This document shows positions 42,598 to 52,086 of a DNA stretch of 64,000 bases, piece by piece. Within the stretch, counting starts at the first letter, position 1. Every line of letters starts with the position of its first letter. A program made the position numbers and the translations under genes. The DNA comes from Cognatundibacterium squillarum. GTDB lineage: Bacteria; Pseudomonadota; Gammaproteobacteria; Burkholderiales; Burkholderiaceae_D. The notes under the pieces were generated by a model. That model was not told where the DNA came from, searched no databases, and saw nothing but the letters and a program-made list of their open reading frames with translations. The DNA is taken from the NCBI RefSeq assembly GCF_014652435.1, contig NZ_BMYU01000002.1, positions 372,001-436,000 on the forward strand, in the 5' to 3' direction.

Positions 42598-45384
42598 ATG
42601 TCAGCCAGCACAGAAACGAAGAGTACCTGCTGTTATTGCGGCGTAGGTTGTGGTGTCATTATCACGGCGGAACAGGGTCAGATTACCGGCGTGCGCGGTG
42701 ATCCGGATCATCCCGCTAATTTCGGTCGTTTGTGCAGCAAGGGCAGTCAGTTGCACATGACCAGTACGCCGCTGATACAAGCACAACGCCGCCTGCACCA
42801 GCCCATGCTGCGTCAGCGGCGCGATCAGGCGCTGACCATCAGCGACTGGGATTCCAGTATCGCTTATGTGGCAGAACGTATCAGCAACACGGTGGCTGAG
42901 CACGGGCCGGACAGCATTGGTTTTTATGTTTCCGGCCAGTTACTGACCGAAGACTACTATCTGTTCAATAAACTGGCACGCGGTCTGATCGGCACTAATC
43001 AGATCGACAGTAATTCACGGCTGTGTATGTCCAGCGCGGTTGCCGGCTATAAACAATCTCTGGGGAGCGATGCCCCACCCTGCAGCTATGAAGATCTGGA
43101 TCATGCGGATCTGGTGCTGATCATCGGGGCAAATCCTGCCTATGCCCATCCTGTGCTGTACCGCAGACTGGAAGCAGCACGCGCCAGAAAACCGGAAATG
43201 AAGCTGGTGGTGGTCGATCCGCGCCGTACCGATAGCGCTCAGGATGCCGACTTACATCTGGCGATTAAACCGGGCAGCGATGTGGCCTTACTGAACGGGC
43301 TGCTGCATATCTGTCTGTGGGAAGGCTGGACACAAGCCGCATGGTTAGACGCACATACCAGCGGACTGGAAGCATTGCGTGACAGTGTGCGCGACTGCAC
43401 ACCGGAACAAACTGCAACGCTGTGCGGCGTTTCTGCTGATGACATATATTTGCTGGCACGCTGGTTTGCGCAATCTGCAGCCAGCTTATCACTGTATTGT
43501 CAGGGCCTGAATCAGTCCAGTGCCGGTACAGCTAAAAACAGCGCTTTAATCAATCTGCACCTGATGACAGCGCAGATAGGCCGTCCCGGCGCAGGTCCCT
43601 TTTCACTGACCGGTCAACCGAATGCGATGGGCGGACGGGAAACCGGCAGTATGGCGAATTTGCTGTGTGCGCATCGTGATCTGAGCAATGCAGATGACCG
43701 TGCAGAAGTGGCGAATTTCTGGGGAATTCCCGAAATTCCGGCGCAAGCGGGCAGTACCGCAGTCGATATGTTTGAAGCCACACGTAAGAGCAAGATCCGC
43801 ATTTTGTGGATAGTCTGCACGAATCCGGCGCATTCCTTACCGGCGCAGGCGCAAGTCAGAGCTGCGCTGGAAACGGCCGAACTGGTAATCGTGCAGGAAG
43901 CCTTCCGCGATACCGCCACCGCGGCCTATGCCGATGTGTTGCTGCCGGCTGCCAGCTGGGGGGAAAAAGAGGGAACAGTCACGAATTCTGAGCGCCGCAT
44001 CTCGCGGGTACGCGCTGCCATCGCACCACCCGGCAATGCCAGAGCCGACTGGTGGATTGCCAGTCAGATCGGATTAGCGATACAAACCCGCTTCCCGCAG
44101 CATTTTCCGCACAAACAGACACTGCGTTTAGCTTATGACAACACCGAACAAATCTGGAATGAACACCGCGAACTGACACGCGGACGCGATCTGGATATCA
44201 CCGGACTCAGTTACCGCTTGCTGGAGCAGTCACCGCAACAATGGCCTTGCCCAGAAGGACAGCATACAGGTCAGGCACGCCTGTACACCGATTTTCGCTT
44301 TGCACATGCGGACGGCAAGGCGCGTCTGATCTGTACGCCTTACCAGCCTGCACAGGATAAAGTGAATGCCAGAACGCCATTTGTCCTGAGCACTGGCCGC
44401 CTGCGCGATCACTGGCATGGCATGAGCCGTACCGGCGTCACACCGGCGGCATTTGCGCACCAGCCGGAACCCATGCTGGAAATGCATCCGCAGGATATGG
44501 AAGCGCGTTTTCTGAAACATGGCGATACTGTTTGTATTCGCAATACACGCGGCCAGCAAATCTGGCGTATCCGCGCAAATCCAGCCTTACGCAGCGGTAT
44601 GCTGTGGCTGCCTATGCACTGGGGAGAGGAATTTGTCTGGGGTAATGCAAACGGTTATACCGGACTGGGCGTTAACAATCTGGTCAGTCCGGCGCTGGAT
44701 CCGAAGTCCTTTCAGCCTGAACTGAAATTCAGCACGGTCAGCCTGCAAAAACAGTCATTCCCATACAGCCTGCAATTGATCTGCAGAGCGGACCCGCATC
44801 AGATTCCGGCAATGCAGCGCGCCTGTCGCCAGCTCCTGCGCGATCAGCCTTATGTGGAATGTATTCCTTTCGGCGGCACAGCTTCCGGCATTGCCTTGTA
44901 TGCCTGTCTGCAACAAGCGGAACCCGTTTTATTTGCAGCCTTGACCGAAGTTGCCGGATTGCAGCAGCATGCCCATTTGCGGTATCAGGACGCACAGCGC
45001 AGTACGCGCCTGATCCGTCTGGAAAACCGGCAATTGCATACGGTGATGCAAACTGGCAGTCAAACACTGCCTGACTGGTTAGTGCAATGGCTGAAGGAAG
45101 CGAAAGAAATCACTGTGCCTGTTTCTTTGCTGTTACAGGACAAAGCGCCGGCCGGAATCGCCGTGCAACGCAGCGTGCAGGTTTGTCAGTGTCTCGGCGT
45201 CAGTGCAGCGCAGATTACGCAATATCTGGAACAACAGGAAACACCCGCGACACCAGAAGCTGAACAGGCTGTACTGCTGGGACTGCAGCAACATCTGCAA
45301 TGCGGCACACGTTGCGGTTCCTGTGTGCCGGAGCTGAAACAAAGCATACGGGCATTGCGTCAGAAAGTACTGCATGTTGCCTGA
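42598..45384 (+). CDS. nasA: Assimilatory nitrate reductase catalytic subunit
   Basis: A 928-residue molybdopterin enzyme that reduces nitrate to nitrite in the cytoplasm. The N-terminal 4Fe-4S site is CCYCGVGCGV plus the Cys of GRLCSKG. The molybdenum pocket includes SNSRLCMSSAVAGYK with the Cys that can bind Mo, and later QPNAMGGRETG. The C-terminal 70 residues are a BFD-like [2Fe-2S] domain (VQVCQCLGVSAAQIT and CGTRCGSCVPELKQ), which in NasA proteins links the enzyme to its electron donor. No Tat signal is present, which separates it from periplasmic NapA. GGAGACCTGCACA before the ATG is the ribosome site. It is the last gene of the operon. Confidence 0.95.
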   Translation: MSASTETKSTCCYCGVGCGVIITAEQGQITGVRGDPDHPANFGRLCSKGSQLHMTSTPLIQAQRRLHQPMLRQRRDQALTISDWDSSIAYVAERISNTVAEHGPDSIGFYVSGQLLTEDYYLFNKLARGLIGTNQIDSNSRLCMSSAVAGYKQSLGSDAPPCSYEDLDHADLVLIIGANPAYAHPVLYRRLEAARARKPEMKLVVVDPRRTDSAQDADLHLAIKPGSDVALLNGLLHICLWEGWTQAAWLDAHTSGLEALRDSVRDCTPEQTATLCGVSADDIYLLARWFAQSAASLSLYCQGLNQSSAGTAKNSALINLHLMTAQIGRPGAGPFSLTGQPNAMGGRETGSMANLLCAHRDLSNADDRAEVANFWGIPEIPAQAGSTAVDMFEATRKSKIRILWIVCTNPAHSLPAQAQVRAALETAELVIVQEAFRDTATAAYADVLLPAASWGEKEGTVTNSERRISRVRAAIAPPGNARADWWIASQIGLAIQTRFPQHFPHKQTLRLAYDNTEQIWNEHRELTRGRDLDITGLSYRLLEQSPQQWPCPEGQHTGQARLYTDFRFAHADGKARLICTPYQPAQDKVNARTPFVLSTGRLRDHWHGMSRTGVTPAAFAHQPEPMLEMHPQDMEARFLKHGDTVCIRNTRGQQIWRIRANPALRSGMLWLPMHWGEEFVWGNANGYTGLGVNNLVSPALDPKSFQPELKFSTVSLQKQSFPYSLQLICRADPHQIPAMQRACRQLLRDQPYVECIPFGGTASGIALYACLQQAEPVLFAALTEVAGLQQHAHLRYQDAQRSTRLIRLENRQLHTVMQTGSQTLPDWLVQWLKEAKEITVPVSLLLQDKAPAGIAVQRSVQVCQCLGVSAAQITQYLEQQETPATPEAEQAVLLGLQQHLQCGTRCGSCVPELKQSIRALRQKVLHVA

Positions 45385-45483
45385 ACTGTTGGCCTATAGC
45401 GAAACTAAGCACCAGAGAGTGCAACTGAACGGCAATCTTTGAAACCAGTGATATGCGACTCAATATCTGCTTTCAACACAATC

Positions 45484-45515
45484 CCGGATATCGCTGCAAC
45501 TGTCACGATATCCGG
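45484..45515. other. Inverted repeat after nasA
   Basis: CCGGATATCG and CGATATCCGG form a perfect 10-bp stem with a 12-base loop, 100 bp after the nasA stop and 58 bp from the convergent MORN gene stop. A short T-containing tail (ATTTGTTGC) follows on the plus strand, so it may be the nas operon terminator, shared between the two convergent units. The rest of 45385-45572 shows nothing clear. Confidence 0.55.
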
Positions 45516-45572
45516 ATTTGTTGCAATCTGGGTTGAGCAATCAATATGCGCGTCAGATTTGCCAGTCTGTGC

Positions 45573-48530
45573 TCAGGGCTCCGTCCGTTTGCGGGCAACG
45601 GCGGCGCGACAGAACGTATAACGGCGTGACCCCGGTGCCAGAAAATTTCCGGATGCATCACTGCTTCCGCTATCACCGGAGCACTGACAAACCGCGCCGA
45701 CAAACGAAAAATCTCTGAGTGTTTTATTGGCGATCTGCATTTTTGATGCTGTCGTCGCTTCACTGATTGCCTGTGATTTCGCGATTTCACATAGCCGGTT
45801 CTGTGAAGCAGCACTGACATCATCACTCTTTTCACCCCACGGTCCCAGCGGACAATCATAGGTAATGTTTTTTGCTGCACTCGCTTGCAACGGCCGCAGC
45901 AATTCAGCGCAAGCGCTATGCGGGTGATCCGGTGCAATGCTGGCAAATTTGATATACGGTATGCCGGTGGATGAGCTGGCCGGTTTTACTGGCGTTACCG
46001 TACTGGTTTCCGGTATTGCTACGCGCACCGTATTTGCCGCAACATAATTGTTATTTGCCGGTTGCGGACTAGGTATCACTGGCCGTGGCCGAGCCTGCTG
46101 TGCCATCGCAATTCCGCGCTGCTGTGCCGCAACAATATCCGGTAAACTGGCTTTCTGACGCATTTGTGCAAGCGCCGTTGCTGCGGCAGCCAGAATCGAC
46201 GAATTATTTCCCTGACTCTGAGCCGGTGTCACAACCTGTTCACTGATCCGGTCGCCTTCAGCGTTATAAATTTCCAGCACTTCCAGGCCGTCTATTCGCT
46301 GATGCCAGACTGATCTGCCACTGGGTTGCCCGTAATTCCAATCGCCTTCACGCCATTCCACGTTGCCATTGGGGCCGTAAGTTGCGCGCCCTTTGCCGTG
46401 ATACTGACCGTTTTTCCATTCTCCCACATAGACAGGAATACCATTGGCGCGGATTAACTCACCGTAACCATTGAACTGATCATTCCGCCACTCACCTTCA
46501 TAACGCCGCCCGTCACTGAAAGCCATAACGCCGTAGCCCTGACGAACCCCGTTCACCAGCGCACCTTCATAAACACCCTGCTGCGCTTTGCCGACTTCGT
46601 CACCGAAGACTTTCGTTCCGTTTATTTCTGTTTGCGCTACGGGTTTCGGTGCAGGTGCAGTAACCGGCTGTACAACCGCTGCGTTCGCTGCTACGCCCTG
46701 CACAGGCGCAGGGACAGTATTCGGTGTGGCAACGATAACGGGGGTAACAGCTTGGAATACAGGAACCGGCGGTATCGCAGGATTAACCGATTGCGCGATT
46801 GCCTGTGCGTTATTGGCTTGCTCAGTTGCACGATTGCTTGCCGTCAAAGCGGCCTGCACCGCTTTCTCAACCTGCTCGCTCAAGGCCTGCACCGGTTTAG
46901 CAGGTAACGCGCCGGGCTGACGCCGTACTTCACTGCGGATAAAGCCTGCACGCAATACCTGATCATCAATTGCGCCATTTGGCCAGACAAACACAGCGAC
47001 ACCGTCAGGTGCATCTTTTGTCCACTTCGCATCAGTCCGGCTGCCGTCAGGCTGCACCGCGCGTCCCCAGCCCTCCAGCTTATCTTTCCGAAATTCTCCG
47101 GTGTAAGTTTTACCACTGGCCAGCGTAATTCGCCCGTAACCGTGTTTTTCGCCGTTCAGCCACTCACCTTCATAGCGCGTTCCGTCTTTGAAAACCGCCA
47201 AACCCAGGCCGCTGAACTGATTTTTCTGCCACTGACCCAGCAGGAAACTGCCATCGGCAAATCCATAGCGCCCGACGCCCTGTTTCTGATCATGCTGAAA
47301 TTCTCCGCTGTAGCTGTCGCCATCCCGCCAAAGCATGATGCCGCTGCCGTGACGCTTACCATTCAGCAAGCCACCGGTATAACTGCTTCCGTCGGGATAG
47401 CGCAGTGGCTTTCCGGGACTGGTTGCCGTTGCGTTTGGGATTGTATTCACCGTTACCGGCTTACCCGGACTCGCATCAAACGGCGTACTCGCTACAGTTG
47501 AGGTTATCACCGCCGTCAGGGTATCAGCCTGATTTGCGGCCGGAGATGCTGACGATCCGGTGGCCCCCGGATTGCTGATGCTTCCCTCACTGCCCTGACT
47601 AGCGGTACGAGATTCCGGCGGATTCGTTTGCGGAGTCTGTGCCGTCGCGGTGTATGCCAGTCTTGGATTTACCGGAACCGGAGGTACCAGCGTCGCCTGC
47701 ATATTGCTGCCGTTACCTGCAGGCTGCATTTGCTGAAGAATACTTTGCACCTTTGCGACTTGTTCTGTCGCACGTCGCTGCGCATCCTGCGCAGCCTGCC
47801 GGGCTTTTGCGACATTGGTAGTCAGTTCAGTTGGCTCGGTGCTGTCACCACTCAGTTTCAGTGTTCCGTTTTCGAGACGCTGTGTCTGTTGTCGTTTGCC
47901 ATTTTTCTGTACAAACCAGCCCGCCCCGAAGAACAGACCGTTGCGGTACTCACTGGTGTAGGTATCCCCGACGTCCAGCGAAATGCGCTCGTAGGCCCCG
48001 GTAGGAACACCGAATAAAACCTTTGCGATGTCGAGCGTAATGGCATTGTCGGCATTCACTTCTGTCCAGCCAAAACCATTCTCTTTACCGTTCGCCATTG
48101 CGCCTTCGTAACGAAGCCCCCTGATATTGCGAATCACCCCAAAACCATGCGGTGCACCATTGCGAAATTCACCTTCGTATGTTGATCCGGTCGCCCATAC
48201 ATACCGGCCAACGCCGTCCTTAAGATCATTGCGGTACTCTCCGGTATAGGATTCACCTTTGTTACTCGACTTACCGTGCCCGTGCCGCTTATCGTCCTGC
48301 CATTCGCCTTCATAGCGCAGTCCGTCCGGCCAGACAGCAACGCCTTTACCGTGGCGCTTTCCGTTTTGCAGTTCACCGGTATATTCGGAACCATCCGGGA
48401 AATTCTTTTTGCCTGTTACTGTCGCAGAGACGATAGCGGGAGCCGTGGTTCCCTGCATTTCCTGAGCAAGCACTGCACGGCCGGATACCAGCACCGGAAT
48501 TGATACCAGACTCATCAGCAAATATTTCAT
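45573..48530 (-). CDS. Large exported MORN-repeat protein
   Basis: A 985-residue protein with a Sec signal (cut after AVLAQE). About 14 MORN repeats (G-x-x-Y-x-G-E-x-x-x-G-x-x-x-G-x-G) occur in three blocks: residues about 45-200, 375-500 and 655-760. The blocks are joined by Ala/Gln-rich segments predicted to be coiled (KARQAAQDAQRRATEQVAKVQ and the similar EKAVQAALTASNRATEQANNAQ, given here in part) and by Pro-rich disordered linkers. The last 100 residues contain six Cys (CAELLRPL, YDCPLGPWG, CQCSGDSG), perhaps disulphide-bonded. MORN repeats can bind lipids or peptides. Function is unknown and I know of no close named relative. It is monocistronic and convergent with nasA. Confidence 0.85.
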   Translation of the reverse strand: MKYLLMSLVSIPVLVSGRAVLAQEMQGTTAPAIVSATVTGKKNFPDGSEYTGELQNGKRHGKGVAVWPDGLRYEGEWQDDKRHGHGKSSNKGESYTGEYRNDLKDGVGRYVWATGSTYEGEFRNGAPHGFGVIRNIRGLRYEGAMANGKENGFGWTEVNADNAITLDIAKVLFGVPTGAYERISLDVGDTYTSEYRNGLFFGAGWFVQKNGKRQQTQRLENGTLKLSGDSTEPTELTTNVAKARQAAQDAQRRATEQVAKVQSILQQMQPAGNGSNMQATLVPPVPVNPRLAYTATAQTPQTNPPESRTASQGSEGSISNPGATGSSASPAANQADTLTAVITSTVASTPFDASPGKPVTVNTIPNATATSPGKPLRYPDGSSYTGGLLNGKRHGSGIMLWRDGDSYSGEFQHDQKQGVGRYGFADGSFLLGQWQKNQFSGLGLAVFKDGTRYEGEWLNGEKHGYGRITLASGKTYTGEFRKDKLEGWGRAVQPDGSRTDAKWTKDAPDGVAVFVWPNGAIDDQVLRAGFIRSEVRRQPGALPAKPVQALSEQVEKAVQAALTASNRATEQANNAQAIAQSVNPAIPPVPVFQAVTPVIVATPNTVPAPVQGVAANAAVVQPVTAPAPKPVAQTEINGTKVFGDEVGKAQQGVYEGALVNGVRQGYGVMAFSDGRRYEGEWRNDQFNGYGELIRANGIPVYVGEWKNGQYHGKGRATYGPNGNVEWREGDWNYGQPSGRSVWHQRIDGLEVLEIYNAEGDRISEQVVTPAQSQGNNSSILAAAATALAQMRQKASLPDIVAAQQRGIAMAQQARPRPVIPSPQPANNNYVAANTVRVAIPETSTVTPVKPASSSTGIPYIKFASIAPDHPHSACAELLRPLQASAAKNITYDCPLGPWGEKSDDVSAASQNRLCEIAKSQAISEATTASKMQIANKTLRDFSFVGAVCQCSGDSGSSDASGNFLAPGSRRYTFCRAAVARKRTEP

Positions 48531-48651
48531 CGTCTACCGCTCCCGTCGCAAATTCAGCGGATAAGCCCGCACTACGGCAAGTCTAAGGCAGTGCATCCGA
48601 AATACAAAATCAGGGGAGATCCGGAGGGGTGAAAAGCGGCAAAAATAGCTC

Positions 48652-48734
48652 AAATGCTGATTTCAGCACAGCGAAATCGCGCTCGTCGGCAGAAAGTCCG
48701 GCTCTCCGAAAACTATAAATGCGGCTTTCTGCAC
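48652..48734 (+). repeat. 83-bp intergenic repeat, copy C
   Basis: Gapless match to the other copies, with the core CTCGTCGGCAGAAAGTCCGG. Here the right arm is the better partner: GCAGAAAG pairs perfectly over 8 bp with CTTTCTGC at the distal end. The preceding bases (GAAAAGCGGCAAAAATAG) resemble those before copy E, so the element may extend about 25 bp upstream. It lies 61 bp past the stop of the gene at 48796. Confidence 0.88.
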
Positions 48735-48795
48735 AACAACGGAGTCCGTATACCACATCAACGCGAGAGGGACCTGCGCAACATAAGCAAGGTAC

Positions 48796-49257
48796 TTACG
48801 GGCACTTACCCGGAACAGAAGGCGGTTTCAGATGATCCGGTTCACCGGGTTTGCGATGGCGAACGCAGTAAGTACCGTAAGGGGTTTTGACCTGCGATAC
48901 CGGACGGCCATCGGTTTCGTAAATGCGCTGTTCTTCGATACCGCCCTCGGTACGGTTTGACCGCCCTTTTTCCAGCCGCTGACGGAAGGCTTCGCGGGTT
49001 GCGTCATGCCGGTTTTGATCAGTCTGTTTTTCTGATGCTGAAGAAGCCGCTGAAGCGGATGCTGGTACATTGTCGGGTTCCGGTACCGGAAGGCGACGTT
49101 GTGGTGGTTGAGAATACACCGGCAAAGGCGGCACTGTATCAGTCAGCGTCTGCGTTTTTTTCACCGGTTCACCAGTGTCTGCTCCTGTAGTTGCGGAGAA
49201 TAAAAGCAAACACACTGAAATTACGGTTGCCACGGGCGGCATGAAACGCTGCATCAT
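48796..49257 (-). CDS. Small exported hypothetical protein
   Basis: A 153-residue protein with a Sec signal (VATVISVCLLLFSATTGADT). The mature part has a Pro-rich linker (PPLPVYSQPPQRRLPVPEPD), a Ser/Ala run, a charged helix rich in Arg and Glu (REAFRQRLEKGRSNR) and a short C-terminal domain with two Cys (YGTYCVRHRKPGE...GKCP) that could form a disulphide. The start at 49257 is supported by AAAGGTGAAG just upstream; the frame runs 22 codons further without merit. No family is recognised. The C-terminal motif GRPVSQVKTPYGTYCVR resembles small uncharacterised proteobacterial periplasmic proteins. It is separated from nnrS by 141 bp. Confidence 0.65.
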   Translation of the reverse strand: MMQRFMPPVATVISVCLLLFSATTGADTGEPVKKTQTLTDTVPPLPVYSQPPQRRLPVPEPDNVPASASAASSASEKQTDQNRHDATREAFRQRLEKGRSNRTEGGIEEQRIYETDGRPVSQVKTPYGTYCVRHRKPGEPDHLKPPSVPGKCP

Positions 49258-49398
49258 CTTCACCTTTCCATAAGATGCAGAACGATACCATGCAGGCACC
49301 ATGTATCCAAATCGTATATACAAGAAAACAAATCAGCGCAATGACACGACCGGCATCGGTGTATTTAACGATCTGTTCAGCTTTCTGCGACCAGATCG

Positions 49399-50544
49399 TC
49401 AGCCGGCTTTTCCATCCGCTCTCGGTTGCAGATATACAGGTAACAATTTCGCTCCCCAAACCAGTAAGGCGATAATCCAGATGGTCAGCGATACCTGCAT
49501 CAGCACAGCCTGATGCAGTAACGATGCCAGTACGCGCAATGCTGCTGCGAAGTGTGCTGCCCAGTAAACCAGCCATAACCAGTCTGGTGCCTGCAAAGGG
49601 CGTCCGCTGTGTCCGAAAGAAACACGGCTGACGAAACCAATCAGCATCGTTCCCATCAGCCCGAGTGCAAATCCGTGCACTGCAGCGCTACCGGTATGCA
49701 GACCTGATGCCTGCGCCAGCAACAATGCCGCTGATACAGGTAACCATACAAACGCGTAATGCAGCATCGCTAGCAAGCGGTTATTCAGGCAGCGATAACT
49801 TTGCCAGCGATACAGTGCAGTCATGCTGCTCAGACATAAGCCCGCCGCGCCTATGGCTGTCATGACAGGTAATGCAAATCCCTGACCAATGACAATCAGC
49901 TCACAGCAAACCACCCATGTTGCGAGTAGCCAGTAGGGCTTCCACATCTGATAAGGCTGCACCACATTCTGACTGAAGAATGGCAGCATACGGTGACAGA
50001 CATTTAGAAACACTGGCAATAAGAAACCGAACACTGCCAGTGCCGTTGTCGGTACTGCGTATTGCGACAGCCCTGCCCGAACCAGCATCAGAGTGAACAT
50101 TGCAACGGCGCCATGCATCATGCCAAATAATAATACCCAGCCATGCCAGCGGTCTTTGACCGCACTGCTGCCACAGATTCCCGCCCAGCGTAATGTCACA
50201 CCCAGCCAGGCCAGTAGCATCAGTACGCTGCCAGCCAGCCCTGTCCAGGACAACCCGCTGATATCTGAAAAAATCTGCGCGGCCACACCGGTCAGATAGC
50301 TGGCACCTGCCAGCACAAAGCCTCGTTTTTCATCCGGCATCGCCAGCCACTTCGGCCCTGCGGTAAAGGTAAATCCAAGAATAAATAAGGGAAAGAAACC
50401 CAGCGGCATCAGCATCGCGTGCGTTTGCAATCCACCTGCAGACAAAGCTGGTAAACGGTACCCCCACCAGCCAAACATGACGAGAATCGCCAGCATGCCG
50501 CTGAAAAAATACAATCGGTGCGGGGCAATACGAAGTAATTGCAT
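49399..50544 (-). CDS. nnrS: NnrS-family haem/copper membrane protein
   Basis: A 381-residue integral membrane protein with about twelve hydrophobic segments and many His and Met residues. Family hallmarks include the N-terminal HRLYFFSGMLAILVMFGWWG, LQTHAMLMPLGFFPLFILGFTFTAGPKWL (landmark HAML near residue 42) and the later GFVSRVSFGHSGRPL. NnrS proteins contain haem and copper and protect against nitrosative stress from nitric oxide. It lies 11 bp after a Crp/Fnr-type regulator gene on the same strand, so the two form an operon. No nitric oxide reductase is in the window. A neighbouring role in NO tolerance during nitrate use is therefore likely. Confidence 0.9.
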   Translation of the reverse strand: MQLLRIAPHRLYFFSGMLAILVMFGWWGYRLPALSAGGLQTHAMLMPLGFFPLFILGFTFTAGPKWLAMPDEKRGFVLAGASYLTGVAAQIFSDISGLSWTGLAGSVLMLLAWLGVTLRWAGICGSSAVKDRWHGWVLLFGMMHGAVAMFTLMLVRAGLSQYAVPTTALAVFGFLLPVFLNVCHRMLPFFSQNVVQPYQMWKPYWLLATWVVCCELIVIGQGFALPVMTAIGAAGLCLSSMTALYRWQSYRCLNNRLLAMLHYAFVWLPVSAALLLAQASGLHTGSAAVHGFALGLMGTMLIGFVSRVSFGHSGRPLQAPDWLWLVYWAAHFAAALRVLASLLHQAVLMQVSLTIWIIALLVWGAKLLPVYLQPRADGKAG

Positions 50545-50555
50545 AGTGTTCCGTT

Positions 50556-51260
50556 TCAGGCGCGCATGGTGTTTTGCATGGGTGCAGGTTGCAGCAGGCG
50601 TGCCAGGCCTTCCTTGCTGAGAATCGCAATTTCTGAACCATTGACCTGTATCATGCGGTCACGCATCAGATGGTGAAAAACCCGCGATAGTGTCTCTGCG
50701 GAAATATCCAGAAACGACGCTGTTAAGTGTTTTTTTAATTCCAGACGGAAGCGGTCTGATCCCTGCATTTCAGCGGACTGCAGCAAATAGTCGGCCACGC
50801 GCTGGGTCGCATTTTGCATGCTCAGACGTTCTATATTGTGCATCAGACCCGCCATCCGGTCGGCCAGACCTTCCGCCAGATTGCGGTTAAACGTCAGTGA
50901 AGTACGCATCAGCCAGCTGACGGTACTTGCCGGTAAGCGATAAATCAGCGTAGGTTCAGCGGCGACAGCGCAAAACGGCAGAGGCTTGCTGCGCATCCAC
51001 ATGACTTCGCCCAGACTTTGCCCGGGTCGTATCAGTTCCATAATCCGGTGTGCGCCCTGATCAGAGGGTAAAACCAGCTGTATCAGTCCGAACACCACCA
51101 GATCAATCGCGTCGTTCAGTTCATACGTTTTGCGTAAATGCTCGCCACGCCGGAGTTCTGTCCGTATCAGTTCCGGCGCAATACAACGCAGCTCACTGGT
51201 ACTGACATCTTTAAACAGGCGCTGATTCTGCAGTACGCCGGTAACGGTATCAAAGTCCAT
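50556..51260 (-). CDS. Crp/Fnr-family transcriptional regulator
   Basis: A 234-residue regulator with an N-terminal cyclic-nucleotide-like sensor barrel (residues about 15-120), a dimer helix (about 125-150) and a C-terminal winged helix (KKHLTASFLDISAETLSRVFHHLM, recognition helix with the E-x-x-S-R signature of Fnr-type DNA contacts). The four Fnr iron-sulphur cysteines are absent, so it is more like the NO-sensing Dnr/NnrR group. Co-transcription with nnrS supports that assignment. The likely target motif TTGAT-N4-ATCAA is not seen upstream in full; TGACTATACGTCA at 51306 is only similar. The AT-rich gap up to the pilin gene carries its promoter. Confidence 0.88.
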   Translation of the reverse strand: MDFDTVTGVLQNQRLFKDVSTSELRCIAPELIRTELRRGEHLRKTYELNDAIDLVVFGLIQLVLPSDQGAHRIMELIRPGQSLGEVMWMRSKPLPFCAVAAEPTLIYRLPASTVSWLMRTSLTFNRNLAEGLADRMAGLMHNIERLSMQNATQRVADYLLQSAEMQGSDRFRLELKKHLTASFLDISAETLSRVFHHLMRDRMIQVNGSEIAILSKEGLARLLQPAPMQNTMRA

Positions 51261-51537
51261 GTGCTCCCTCCTGTCTGCACACAGTCTAAGTAAACAGCGC
51301 CGGACTGACTATACGTCAAGAGAACTAATTAACATAGTTAAAAATTTGTTATTTTTACAAAAGAAAGTCATCTTCAAGGAGAATTAAGCAAACTAAATTT
51401 CCTCCCCAAAACTTGATTTACATGTAAATTTAAAAAACACCATGTTTACCAAAAAACAAACTTATATTATTGAATGCTGCACAACAATGTGTCAGAATGT
51501 AACTTTTGTTTAATTAATTAACTAAGGAAATCGTAAA
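51261..51537. other. AT-rich region upstream of the pilin gene, with a palindrome
   Basis: This 277-bp stretch is far more AT-rich than its surroundings from about 51320 on. At 51416-51429 lies the perfect 14-bp palindrome ATTTACATGTAAAT, a candidate operator. TTTACC at 51445 and TATTAT or TATATT near 51465 are possible promoter parts, but spacing is poor. No sigma-54 element, which often precedes pilA, is found. Confidence 0.5.
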
Positions 51538-51990
51538 ATGTTAAAAGTAAATTCGATTCAGCGTGGCTTTACATTAATTGAACTGATGATTGTTGTGGCG
51601 ATTATTGGAATTTTGGCGGCTGTAGCTTTACCTGCATATAACGACTACACAACCCGTGCGCAAGTTTCTGAAGCAGTTGAATTAATGGGCGGTCTCAAAG
51701 GACCACTTTCTGAATACGGATATCAGAAAAATGCGTGGCCTTCAAAGTTAGTTCCTTCTACAGGCACACCGGCTGCGGATGAATTAACAGCGACTCTGGT
51801 GGGAAAGTACGCGACAATAAGTGATACTTTGACTGGTAACTTCCCAAGCGGCACATTAACAGCGACAATGACATCTGGGCAAGCAAATGCTAGCACTGTC
51901 GAAATGTCAACAGCTGATGGCGGTAACACGTGGAGTTGCTCTGGTGGTAGCGTTCCCGGAAAATATCGGCCGGTAGCATGCAAAGAATAA
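51538..51990 (+). CDS. pilA: Type IV pilin
   Basis: A 150-residue type IVa major-type pilin. The short leader [10 protein letters not shown] is cut by prepilin peptidase before Phe, giving the N-terminus [27 protein letters not shown] with Glu5; the helix is described here by its first motif [12 protein letters not shown]. The globular part ends with a pair of Cys (WSCSGG and VACKE) that bounds the D-region. It is placed away from other pilus genes. Codon use and AT content differ from neighbours (many TTA, ACA, GCA codons), which suggests transfer or fast evolution, as is usual for pilins. TAAGGAAATCGTAAA is the ribosome site. A rho-independent terminator follows. Confidence 0.92.
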   Translation: MLKVNSIQRGFTLIELMIVVAIIGILAAVALPAYNDYTTRAQVSEAVELMGGLKGPLSEYGYQKNAWPSKLVPSTGTPAADELTATLVGKYATISDTLTGNFPSGTLTATMTSGQANASTVEMSTADGGNTWSCSGGSVPGKYRPVACKE

Positions 51991-52024
51991 TGTGAAAAAG
52001 TAAAATCTGGATTTTTTCAATACA

Positions 52025-52051
52025 AAAAGCCGGAAGAACAATCCGGCTTTT
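52025..52051 (+). terminator. Terminator after pilA
   Basis: AAAAGCCGGA and TCCGGCTTTT form a 10-bp stem with a seven-base loop, 34 bp after the pilin stop. The A-rich and T-rich ends make it usable from both sides, so it could also serve the convergent narL gene. Confidence 0.85.
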
Positions 52052-52086
52052 CCAAAAAAACTTAAATATTTAAATCTTGTCTTTTA

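Noticed and set aside
51306-51318. Fnr/Dnr box upstream of the Crp/Fnr gene
   Set aside because: TGACTATACGTCA has palindromic ends but the wrong spacing and outer bases for TTGAT-N4-ATCAA.
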